DNA from: Lysobacterales bacterium | Lineage (GTDB): Bacteria; Pseudomonadota; Gammaproteobacteria; Xanthomonadales; Rhodanobacteraceae | Direction of reading: 5' to 3' | Assembly (NCBI GenBank): GCA_013298265.1 | Contig: JAAFHE010000185.1 | Span: 1-7,215, forward strand | Length of the DNA stretch: 7,215 bases | Shown here: one piece after another, positions 1 through 5,342 of the stretch | How positions within the stretch are numbered: the stretch's first letter is position 1 | How the letters are laid out: the number at the start of each line of letters is the position of its first letter | Notes under the pieces: model-generated | The model's database searches: none | The model's input: the letters and a program-made list of their open reading frames with translations, nothing else | Told to the model about the DNA's origin: nothing | Made by a program: the position numbers and the translations under genes

Positions 1-33
1 TTTCAGTGCTGCCTGGATTTCAGCGCGGTGCAT
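1..33 (-). CDS. 5' end of a divergent Ner-like DNA-binding protein (partial)
   Basis: Reading leftward from ATG at 33 gives MHRAEIQAALK, open to the window edge. Seven of 11 residues match the start of the Ner-like protein encoded at 149 (MHPAQIKAALE), and about 25 of the first 33 bases match. I therefore infer a second member of the same Nlp/Ner-type helix-turn-helix family, facing away from the first. Two in-frame upstream ATGs exist (45 and 66), and an in-frame TAA at 81-79 closes the frame. I chose 33 because it matches the paralogue. None of the three starts has a good Shine-Dalgarno; only GGG in a GGGCTCG stretch precedes ATG 33. Position and orientation fit a lysogeny repressor opposing ner, but only 11 codons are visible, so the role is inferred. 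Confidence 0.65.
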   Translation of the reverse strand, partial: MHRAEIQAALK

Positions 34-148
34 ATGCGAGCCCATAGCAGACGGAGTTGACTGCATCGAGAGAATAAATTAGCCTACTTTTCACGGCTGA
101 TTTATAAGTCTTAATTCTACGGCGCGACCGCCCGCGCCCGGAGGCTCG
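34..148. promoter_or_regulatory. Divergent early control region (promoter/operator)
   Basis: This 115-bp intergenic region separates two divergent Ner-like genes and is clearly AT-rich at 71-118 compared with its GC-rich surroundings. Rightward promoter candidates are TTGACT (57-62) with TAGCCT (80-85) at 17-bp spacing, and TTTTCA (88-93) with TTAATT (111-116), also at 17 bp. An isolated TATAAG lies at 103-108. On the minus strand, TATAAA (106-101) could be a -10 for the leftward gene, though no good -35 lies at the right distance. Individual boxes are weak matches. The conclusion that promoters lie here rests mainly on gene arrangement and base composition. Confidence 0.6.
74..105. repeat. 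11-bp inverted repeat, candidate repressor operator
   Basis: ATAAATTAGCC (74-84) and GGCTGATTTAT (95-105) are reverse complements with one mismatch and a 10-bp spacer, so the half-site centres lie about 21 bp (two helical turns) apart. The dyad centre (about 89.5) is within 2 bp of the midpoint between the two divergent start codons (33 and 149). It overlaps the candidate promoter boxes. A second small palindrome, TAAGTCTTA (105-113), abuts it. This is the geometry expected of an operator for a dimeric helix-turn-helix repressor. Binding itself is inferred. Confidence 0.6.
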
Positions 149-415
149 ATGCACCCCGCCCAGATCAAGGCCGCACTTGAAATGCGCCACACGACTCAGT
201 CCGCGATTGCGCGCCAGTGTGGCGTTACACCGACGGCTGTGAATGACGTCGTGCACGGCCGGAAGCGCAGCCGCCAGATCGAACTGCGCATCGCGGCCGT
301 GACTCAGCTGCCGCTCGCCGAGCTGTGGCCGCAATGGCACGGCCCGAAGGCCAAGCGGCGTCGCCGCACGGCCTCGACGTTCACCGCCGACGCGCTCCGC
401 GCGGCGCTGGGTTGA
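149..415 (+). CDS. ner: Ner-like helix-turn-helix transcriptional regulator
   Basis: This 88-residue basic protein resembles the Nlp/Ner family. An N-terminal helix (IKAALEMR) is followed by a helix-turn-helix at about residues 15-38 (QSAIARQCGVTPTAVNDVV). Then come a basic HGRKRSRQ turn and a helix ending in LAELWPQW, like the ELWP/IWPSRY ending common in this family. The C-terminus has a KAKRRRR tract. In Mu, Ner represses the early and repressor promoters to allow lytic growth, and by position this protein should bind the region just upstream. GGAGG at 140-144 sits 4 bases before ATG and supports the start. It is the first gene of the rightward early operon. Its N-terminus is duplicated in the opposing gene at the window's left edge. 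Confidence 0.85.
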   Translation: MHPAQIKAALEMRHTTQSAIARQCGVTPTAVNDVVHGRKRSRQIELRIAAVTQLPLAELWPQWHGPKAKRRRRTASTFTADALRAALG

Positions 416-425
416 GGTGACGGCC

Positions 426-683
426 ATGCTGAAAGCCCTCGCCGCCGTCATTCGCCGGTTCCTTCGGACCCGGCGCCAGGCCGCAGCGCTGGCAGCGGAC
501 CTAGCAGTCGCTGCAAGAGTTCGCGTACTTCTTCAGCAAGCTCGCCAGCGCTCGCTTGCGCAATCCAACGAGCTAAGGCGTTGCGGCGAGATGGTCCGGC
601 GTCTAACGCCAGCTGAGCGCGCACGAGTAGAAGCGCTTCTGGGTTCTGCTTTTCGGCCGTCAGCGCCAGGAGACGGTCAATGA
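426..683 (+). CDS. Small basic protein of unknown function (uncertain, overlapped antisense)
   Basis: This 85-residue frame begins at ATG 426, 10 bases after the ner stop. It has an excellent Shine-Dalgarno (GAGGTGA, 414-420) five bases upstream; GTG 417 is an alternative start but would use that motif poorly. The product is helical, Arg/Ala/Leu-rich and basic, with a TPAERARVEALLG segment near the end and no recognised domain. The first 19 codons end in G or C 84% of the time, as in the neighbours, but this falls to about 47% (31 of 66) from roughly 483 on. That stretch is also the 3' half of a minus-strand gene. Either two genes overlap, or a real 5' end has lost its original continuation. 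Strong start signals but poor codon statistics leave me undecided. Confidence 0.45.
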   Translation: MLKALAAVIRRFLRTRRQAAALAADLAVAARVRVLLQQARQRSLAQSNELRRCGEMVRRLTPAERARVEALLGSAFRPSAPGDGQ

Positions 684-900
684 TTTCGTCGATCGCGAAA
701 TTTGTCGGCGGATCGTCCTGCAGGCGCGCGCACACCGACGTCAGCGTCAGCAAGACCAGCGTCCGCCGCGCGGCCTCCGGGCTCTCGCAGCTTAGCGACG
801 CCGCCACGGCAGCGAGCGCCTGTTTCAGCCCGGCAGTCTCCAGCTCCAACACCGTGATTTTTGCCTGTAAGGCGTTCAGCACATCGTCCTCGTCGTCCAT
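448..900 (-). CDS. Leftward helical protein of unknown function, candidate accessory cargo gene
   Basis: This 150-residue protein has an acidic start (MDDEDD) and then a leucine-zipper-like coiled coil at about residues 8-37 (LNALQAKITVLELETAGLKQ). The rest looks all-helical, with a LLVRAQLAL core and a Gly/Pro-rich tail. I do not recognise the family. The ATG at 900 is preceded by GGAG seven bases away. Codons over 684-900 end in G or C about 83% of the time, a clear coding signature where no plus-strand gene competes. Over the 3' half this falls to about 58%. It is the only complete leftward gene here and overlaps the rightward 426-683 frame, so the early transcript would be antisense to it. 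A moron-type gene expressed in the lysogen is possible, but function is unknown. Confidence 0.7.
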   Translation of the reverse strand: MDDEDDVLNALQAKITVLELETAGLKQALAAVAASLSCESPEAARRTLVLLTLTSVCARLQDDPPTNFAIDEIIDRLLALTAEKQNPEALLLVRAQLALDAGPSRRNALARWIAQASAGELAEEVRELLQRLLGPLPALRPGAGSEGTGE

Positions 901-956
901 GCCAGTGCTCCGTGGGGCTGTTCCGTCATTTCACCCGGCGAAACAGATTTGCGCAA
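901..956 (-). promoter_or_regulatory. Weak candidate promoter and RBS for the leftward gene
   Basis: On the minus strand, TTGCGC (956-951) and TGAAAT (933-928) are separated by 17 bp and would start RNA about 20 bases before the ATG at 900, with GGAG in between. The boxes match consensus at only 3 and 4 of 6 positions. An inverted repeat TTTGC (948-952) / GCAAA (959-963) lies across the -35 and could be an operator. The leftward gene needs some promoter in or beyond this gap, but this assignment is tentative. Confidence 0.3.
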
Positions 957-1007
957 TAGCAAACCCAGTCCGCGTTTGGAATAGCCCCCTTTGGCGCGGA
1001 GGTTCCA

Positions 1008-1490
1008 ATGCCGCGCGTCGCTAGGAGCCCCCGCGACAACCGCCTTTACCGGCCCTCGTGCATGCCGGACGCCGTCGAGGCGTGCGTGCTGCACGCCCAG
1101 CGCCACAGGCGCATGTCCGTTGACCAGATCGCCGACCTGGTCGGGGAATCCCGCTGGACGGTCTACAAGTGGATTCAGACCGGCAGCATTCCCAGCCGCA
1201 AGATCCCCGGCTTCGAGCACGCCTGCGGCGCGCACTACGTGACGCACTACCTGGCTGCCGCCGCGCGCAAGGTCGTGATCGACATTCCGACTGGCCGCCT
1301 GGCCAGCGCCAGTGATGTGCACGCCGTGCAGGACGCGTGCACCGCGGCCATCGGCGCGCTGATCGCCTTCAGCCAGCGCAAGACCGACGCCAAACAAACC
1401 CTCGACGCGATCACCGTCGCGATCGAGCGCCTCGCATTCGAGCGCGAGAACGTCTCGCGCCATGACCAACCGGAGCTGCCCCTGTCATGA
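1008..1490 (+). CDS. Helix-turn-helix DNA-binding protein
   Basis: This 160-residue protein has a clear helix-turn-helix at about residues 36-62 (MSVDQIADLVGESRWTVYKW), followed by a wing-like IQTGSIPSRKIPGFE segment, a pattern shared with MerR/excisionase-type domains. A helical C-terminal half follows (LASASDVHAVQDACTAAIGA and beyond) and may mediate oligomerisation. It is longer than simple excisionases. GGAGG (998-1002) five bases before ATG 1008 fixes the start. Its stop overlaps the next start (ATGA, 1487-1490), so the two are translationally coupled. Proteins of this type occur in early regions of BcepMu-like phages. Regulation of early genes or help in assembling the transposition complex are reasonable guesses, and neither is shown by the sequence. 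Confidence 0.85.
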   Translation: MPRVARSPRDNRLYRPSCMPDAVEACVLHAQRHRRMSVDQIADLVGESRWTVYKWIQTGSIPSRKIPGFEHACGAHYVTHYLAAAARKVVIDIPTGRLASASDVHAVQDACTAAIGALIAFSQRKTDAKQTLDAITVAIERLAFERENVSRHDQPELPLS

Positions 1491-1642
1491 CGAACGCATT
1501 TTTCCTCGGCGTGTTGCCGCGCTACGCGCGCAACGACGCCAGCAACGACGCCGACATCAACCAATGGGCGTGGGACCAGCTGGAGCAGTGGAGCCTCGAC
1601 GGCATCGACCCGCGCGATCTGCCCGAGGAGTGCGCGCCGTGA
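1487..1642 (+). CDS. Small 51-residue hypothetical protein
   Basis: This short frame begins MTNAFFLGVLPRYARNDASN and ends DGIDPRDLPEECAP. It is supported by compact packing: its ATG overlaps the preceding stop (ATGA, 1487-1490) and its own TGA overlaps the next start (GTGA, 1639-1642). GGAG at 1472-1475 lies 11 bases upstream. Codon third positions are mostly G or C. The product is acidic with two Trp-containing turns (NQWAWDQLEQW) and a small NDASNDAD duplication. No domain is recognised. The tight coupling on both sides argues that it is a genuine gene rather than spacer. Confidence 0.75.
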   Translation: MTNAFFLGVLPRYARNDASNDADINQWAWDQLEQWSLDGIDPRDLPEECAP

Positions 1643-1941
1643 CCGAGCGCTACATCAACACCGCGCAACAGCGCGTGCTGCGCACGCTGACGATGCTCTG
1701 CGGACACGAGCTCGACGGCCTTGCGCCTGGCGAGATCGCCAAGGCGCTGCGCTCCTCACCGAGCAACACCACGCGCGACCTGGCGAACCTGCGCGAGGCC
1801 GGCCTGGCCGAATCGCTCGAGTCCGGCCGCTGGCGAGTCACGCCGCGCGTTGCACAGATGGCCTTCGCTGTTGCCAAGAGCCTCGACGACGCGCGTGCCC
1901 GCGTCAACGAAATCACCCAGCGCTACACGCGCGACCGCTAA
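1639..1941 (+). CDS. Winged-helix transcriptional regulator (IclR/MarR-like)
   Basis: This 100-residue protein starts at GTG 1639, which overlaps the previous stop and has GAGGAG (1625-1630) eight bases upstream. The frame stays open to 1462, but that extension would overlie two other genes. The fold reads as a winged helix: helix 1 (INTAQQRVLRTLTML), a helix-turn-helix (LAPGEIAKALRSSPSNTTRD), a recognition helix (LANLREAGLAESLES) and a wing strand (GRWRVTPRV). The C-terminal helix AKSLDDARARVNEITQRY could dimerise. DGLAPGEIAKAL...TRDLANLREAGL resembles IclR- or MarR-type N-terminal DNA-binding domains, without an effector domain. Such mini-regulators occur in Mu-like early operons. The target is unknown. 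Confidence 0.85.
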   Translation: MTERYINTAQQRVLRTLTMLCGHELDGLAPGEIAKALRSSPSNTTRDLANLREAGLAESLESGRWRVTPRVAQMAFAVAKSLDDARARVNEITQRYTRDR

Positions 1942-1953
1942 TCGGAGACCTGC

Positions 1954-2790
1954 ATGCCTCGCAAGCCCACGCAAAAGCCCGCCGTCGAAAAAGTAGACGA
2001 GGGTGTTGACCACGCCGCACTCGCTGACGCGCATCGCGCGCTCGACGAGCGGTCACGGACGATCGCGTTGATCGAGGACCGTTACGGCGTCGATCTGCCG
2101 TACAACCTCGACGTGTTCATCGCGCGAGCGCAGCAGAACGCCGCCGAGAGCGCCATGCGCCTGATCGAGGTCGGCCTGCTGCTGATCCAGATCCGCGAGC
2201 GTGAGACGCGCGAGGTCTACGACAGCGCGCTCGAACGCATTGGCATCGCGCCGCGCTTCGCACAACGGTCGATGCAGGCGGCCATCAAGCTGCAGGACCG
2301 GCCAGCGATTCAGAAGCTCGGCGTGAGCAAGGCACTGGAGCTGCTGTCGGAAGACGACGACACGCTGGCCGCGCTTGAAAACGGCGGCACCGTCGCCGGC
2401 CTCGCGCTCGATGAGATCGAGAGCATGTCGGCCCGCGAAGTGCGCCAGGCACTGCGCGACGAGCGGCGCGAGCGCGAAGACGAGCGGGCCGCGACGGACG
2501 CGATCGTCGCGCGCAAAGACCAGCGCATCCACACGCTGGAGTCTGACCGGCGAAAGATCAAACGCAGCCCGCTGCGCGACCAGGTGACGCAGCTACTGGC
2601 CGACATGGACGCCGCTGCTGTCGACGCCGCGAGTCTGTTGCAGCAGCTGCGCAACGGCGCCAGCACCGTGCGCGCGATGTACGCCGATGCCGGTGAAGAC
2701 ATCGACGAAGACGTGACGGCGCGCATCGAGCAGAACTTTCAGTTCGCGTCGACGCAGCTACAGCAGCTCGTCGACGAGCTCGGCGAATAA
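1954..2790 (+). CDS. DUF3102-like coiled-coil protein
   Basis: This is a 278-residue protein. A charged N-terminus precedes a region at about residues 60-110 (ESAMRLIEVGLLLIQIRE, then LERIGIAPRFAQRSMQAAIK) that matches the pattern of DUF3102, found in phage and plasmid proteins: a helix, a GIxxRxAQRxMxxA helix-turn-helix-like unit and a following helix. A long Arg/Glu-rich coiled coil spans about 160-200 (RREREDERAATDAIVARKDQ). The C-terminal third is helical and acidic, ending LQQLVDELGE. GGAGA (1944-1948) five bases before ATG supports the start. The central unit suggests DNA binding, perhaps as a scaffold near the transposase encoded 33 bases downstream. The biochemical role of this family is not established to my knowledge. 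Confidence 0.8.
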   Translation: MPRKPTQKPAVEKVDEGVDHAALADAHRALDERSRTIALIEDRYGVDLPYNLDVFIARAQQNAAESAMRLIEVGLLLIQIRERETREVYDSALERIGIAPRFAQRSMQAAIKLQDRPAIQKLGVSKALELLSEDDDTLAALENGGTVAGLALDEIESMSAREVRQALRDERREREDERAATDAIVARKDQRIHTLESDRRKIKRSPLRDQVTQLLADMDAAAVDAASLLQQLRNGASTVRAMYADAGEDIDEDVTARIEQNFQFASTQLQQLVDELGE

Positions 2791-2823
2791 CGGGCCGCAC
2801 CGCACACGCACGAGGGAAGGGCG

Positions 2824-4599
2824 ATGCATTCGGGGGAGCTGGCCGAAATGGCCTATCTGCAGCAGCTGGTAACCAACCTGCGCCGTGCGCCGCACGGCAC
2901 GCAGGGCGCGCTGATTGAGCAGGGCGCCGCGTTCCTCGGCGTCTCGCGTCAGACGCTCTACACGCGCCTGCGTGGCGTCGGCTACACCAGCGGCCGCAAG
3001 CTGCGTGCCGACAAAGGCGACAGCCGCGTCAGCCTCGCCGAAGTGAAACAGGTTGCCGCCATCCTGCAGGCGTCGCGCCGGCAGACGGGAAAGGCTTTGC
3101 TGCCCGTCGTCGACGCGATCGACATCGCCGAGGCCAACGGCGTGCTCTCCACGCGCGTCACGCCGCAGACGATGCTCCGCATTATGCGTAGGGCCGGCTG
3201 CCACCCGCAGCAACTGCAGCAGGCATCGCCGCACGCGCAGATGCGCAGCCTGCACGCCAATCACGTCTGGCAGCTCGATGCCTCGATCTGCGTGCTGTAC
3301 TACCTGCGCAACGGCCGGGTCGGCGTCATGGATGAGCGCCAGTTCAACGCGCGCAAGCCCGCCGCTCTGGCGAAGGTCCTCAACGAGCGAGTCCTGCGCT
3401 ATGCGTTGACCGACCACTACTCGGGCCACGTCACCGCGCGCTATTACCAGACGTCCGGCGAGGACCAATACACGCTGTTCCAGTTTCTGATGCACGCGAT
3501 GCAGCCGCAGGCGGGCCGCGTTGCGCATGGCGTGCCCTGGATGATGGTGTGGGACGCGGGCTCAGCCAACCAGAGCCACGCGATCGGCAATCTGCTCACG
3601 CAGCTCGCCATACGCCATTGGGCGCACATACCGGGCAACTCGCGCGCCAAGGGTCAAGTCGAGTCGGTCCATAACGTGATCGAACGCAAGTTCGAAGGCC
3701 GTCTGACGTTCACCCGCGTCGATAGCGTCGAGCAGCTCAATGGCCATCTCGACAACTGGCTGGTCGCGCTCAACGGCGCGGCGAAGCACAGCCGCCACGG
3801 CCACACGCGCTCGGCGATGTGGCAGACCATCCGCACCGATCAGTTGCGCCTGTGCCCCGCACCCGAAACGTGTTCGGCGCTGATGACCAGCAAGCCGGAG
3901 ACGCGCACGGTCAACGGCGCCCTGACGATCACGTTCAAGCCGCGCGGCGCGGAGCGCGGCACGTATTCGGTTGCGCACATTCCCGGCGTGCGCGTGCGTG
4001 AGGCGGTGACGATCGTCGTCAACCCGTACCGCGCACCGAACGTGTTTGTCATTGCGCCCGACGAGGCGGGTGAGACGCGCTATTGGGAGTGCACGCCGCT
4101 GGAGCGCGATGCGGCTGGTTTCATCCTCGCCGGCTCTGGCGTGTTCGGGGAGTCGTACGCCAGCAAGCCCGACACCAGCGCCGACACGGCACGCAAAGAC
4201 GCGTACGAGGCGGCCTACGGCGAGCGCGAGACGTTGGACGCACTCGATGCCAAGCAAAAGGGCGCCATCGCGTTCAACGGCGAGCTGGATCCGTTTGCGG
4301 ACCTGCCCGCCAAGGTCGCGGCAACACCGACGTACATCCAGCGCCGCGGTACGGAATTGCACGTCCCCAATCCGCTGCAGCTCGAGGTAAAGCCGCTGTC
4401 GATCGTGGAGGCGCTGTTCGAGCTGCGCGCACGTCTCGATCGCTCGCTCGAATCGCACGAAGCCGCCGCGGTGCGCGCGTGGTTTCCCGATGGTGTGCCG
4501 GCCGACGACATCGACGGCCTTGTCGAGCGCATCCACCAGCTTTCCGCCGCCGGCGCGCCGCCGGCATTCGATACGCCGCGCCTGGTCGCGGTGAAGTGA
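2824..4599 (+). CDS. tnpA: DDE transposase, Mu-type (integrase catalytic core)
   Basis: This 591-residue recombinase should perform replicative strand transfer of the phage genome. An N-terminal helix-turn-helix lies at about 31-58 (AAFLGVSRQTLYTRLRGVGY). The rve/RNase H core follows with D152 (HVWQLDAS), D244 (MMVWDAGSANQ) and E280 (KGQVESVHNVIE); D244 and E280 are separated by 35 residues, a true DD35E layout. A beta-rich Mu-transposase C-terminal barrel covers about 360-425 (LTITFKPRG...VTIVVNPYRAPNVFVI). A helical, acidic tail (about 450-591) probably contacts the ATPase, as MuA domain III contacts MuB. All catalytic residues are present. ATG 2824 follows AGGGAAGGG; ATG 2848 (MAYLQQL), preceded by GGGGGAG (2832-2838), is a credible alternative. 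The next gene starts eight bases after the stop. Confidence 0.95.
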   Translation: MHSGELAEMAYLQQLVTNLRRAPHGTQGALIEQGAAFLGVSRQTLYTRLRGVGYTSGRKLRADKGDSRVSLAEVKQVAAILQASRRQTGKALLPVVDAIDIAEANGVLSTRVTPQTMLRIMRRAGCHPQQLQQASPHAQMRSLHANHVWQLDASICVLYYLRNGRVGVMDERQFNARKPAALAKVLNERVLRYALTDHYSGHVTARYYQTSGEDQYTLFQFLMHAMQPQAGRVAHGVPWMMVWDAGSANQSHAIGNLLTQLAIRHWAHIPGNSRAKGQVESVHNVIERKFEGRLTFTRVDSVEQLNGHLDNWLVALNGAAKHSRHGHTRSAMWQTIRTDQLRLCPAPETCSALMTSKPETRTVNGALTITFKPRGAERGTYSVAHIPGVRVREAVTIVVNPYRAPNVFVIAPDEAGETRYWECTPLERDAAGFILAGSGVFGESYASKPDTSADTARKDAYEAAYGERETLDALDAKQKGAIAFNGELDPFADLPAKVAATPTYIQRRGTELHVPNPLQLEVKPLSIVEALFELRARLDRSLESHEAAAVRAWFPDGVPADDIDGLVERIHQLSAAGAPPAFDTPRLVAVK

Positions 4600-4606
4600 G
4601 GTCACG

Positions 4607-5017
4607 ATGAAAGTCACCGTATCCGCACCCGAACCGCTGATCCTACGAGAAGCAGCTCCGGGCGATCTGTTCTTGGTCCATGCCCCCGATCTCGCCGATG
4701 GCGTGTTCGCGCTCCTCAGCGCTGGCGACTACACCGCAGCGAAGAATCACCACGACGTGGTCTGTGTAGGCAGTCGCGTCGGTGAACTCGATCATAACTA
4801 CATCGCCGCCGGAAGCTCGTACAGCGTACACCTCGACTCACCGATCACATTGCTTGAGCAAGTCGAGCCGGCCTCGTTTCGCGCTCGACGCGTCCCCGAT
4901 TTCGACCCCGCCGACCAGACCGATGCGGCGATGCGCCCGCGCGCGAAAGGGAAGCTCGAAGCCGCTCATCGCAGAGCCGGCTACCAGGCGCAGCCGGAGC
5001 CCATCACGCGCCTCTGA
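4607..5017 (+). CDS. Small beta-rich protein, paralogue of the next gene
   Basis: This 136-residue protein of unknown function starts eight bases after the transposase stop, with GAGGT (4599-4603) upstream. Residues 18-79 look beta-rich (PGDLFLVHAPDLADGVFALL, then HDVVCVGS and SYSVHLDSP). The C-terminal 50 residues are charged and probably disordered or helical (ADQTDAAMRPRAKGKLEAAH). The core pattern GxxF...DL...V(F/Y)AL(L/M)S followed by a VVxV strand recurs in the product of the next gene, suggesting an old tandem duplication. Codon third positions are less G/C-biased in the middle (for example GTAGGCAGTCGC). Its position between transposase and ATPase suggests, but does not show, a role in transposition. 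Confidence 0.75.
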   Translation: MKVTVSAPEPLILREAAPGDLFLVHAPDLADGVFALLSAGDYTAAKNHHDVVCVGSRVGELDHNYIAAGSSYSVHLDSPITLLEQVEPASFRARRVPDFDPADQTDAAMRPRAKGKLEAAHRRAGYQAQPEPITRL

Positions 5018-5047
5018 TCCACCTCAGCCCCCACCGGAGAACCTGCC

Positions 5048-5338
5048 ATGCAGACCGCCCCGTTTGCTCCAGCGTCCACATTCACAGAACCAAAGCCCGT
5101 TTCGCTGGGCGATATCTCAACCGGTCAAGCATTCGTTATGCGCAACGACCTGCTCACCGTATACGCGCTCATGTCGCGCGACGGCGTTGACGTCTCTGAC
5201 GCCACTCGACGCTGGTGCGTCGTGGTCGCCGCCAAAGATCCGAGCGCCCGCCACATCGGCGAGATCGTGCCTCATCCCGCCAGTTCCGGCGTCTTCCGGG
5301 TGACGTTGCGCCACCCCGCGCTGTACAGCGTGGCCTGA
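5048..5338 (+). CDS. Small beta-rich protein, paralogue of the preceding gene
   Basis: This 96-residue protein starts at ATG 5048, seven bases after GGAGA (5036-5040). It has a Pro/Thr-rich first 20 residues and then a beta-rich domain (GQAFVMRNDLLTVYALMS, CVVVAAKD, GVFRVTLRHP). G26, F29, D34, L35, V38, Y39, A40, L41 and S43 align with G19, F22, D28, L29, V33, F34, A35, L36 and S38 of the preceding product, with two single-residue gaps. It lacks that protein's C-terminal tail. Function is unknown. The stop is four bases before the ATPase start, so translation of this gene probably sets ATPase expression. Confidence 0.75.
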   Translation: MQTAPFAPASTFTEPKPVSLGDISTGQAFVMRNDLLTVYALMSRDGVDVSDATRRWCVVVAAKDPSARHIGEIVPHPASSGVFRVTLRHPALYSVA

Positions 5339-5342
5339 CGTC

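Noticed and set aside
20..451. 143-codon minus-strand frame
   Set aside because: It lies opposite ner and spans the AT-rich control region. It is Arg-rich, and the leftward frame with ner-like sequence is a different one (33-1).
680..1024. 114-codon plus-strand frame
   Set aside because: It is Ser/Ala-rich, lies opposite the well-biased half of the leftward gene, has no ribosome site and runs over the GGAGG/ATG of the 1008 gene.
876..1469. 197-codon minus-strand open frame
   Set aside because: It lies opposite the helix-turn-helix gene at 1008 and overlaps the start of the better-supported 448-900 gene. It is Gly/Ala/Val/Arg-rich with no motif.
1462..1638. Upstream extension of the winged-helix gene frame
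   Set aside because: The frame is open, but the extension overlies two other genes and reads as Arg-rich nonsense. GTG 1639 has GAGGAG upstream and the usual 4-base overlap.
2758..3528. 256-codon minus-strand open frame
   Set aside because: It straddles the DUF3102/transposase junction opposite two well-supported genes, with shadow-like composition.
4546..4566. GC-rich self-complementary stretch near the end of the transposase gene
   Set aside because: It lies within coding sequence with no T-run and is explained by GC-rich codons, so I do not call a terminator.
3562..4617. 351-codon minus-strand open frame opposite the transposase
   Set aside because: It is an Arg/Ala/Val-rich shadow frame caused by high GC. 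The plus strand here encodes conserved catalytic residues and has normal codon use.
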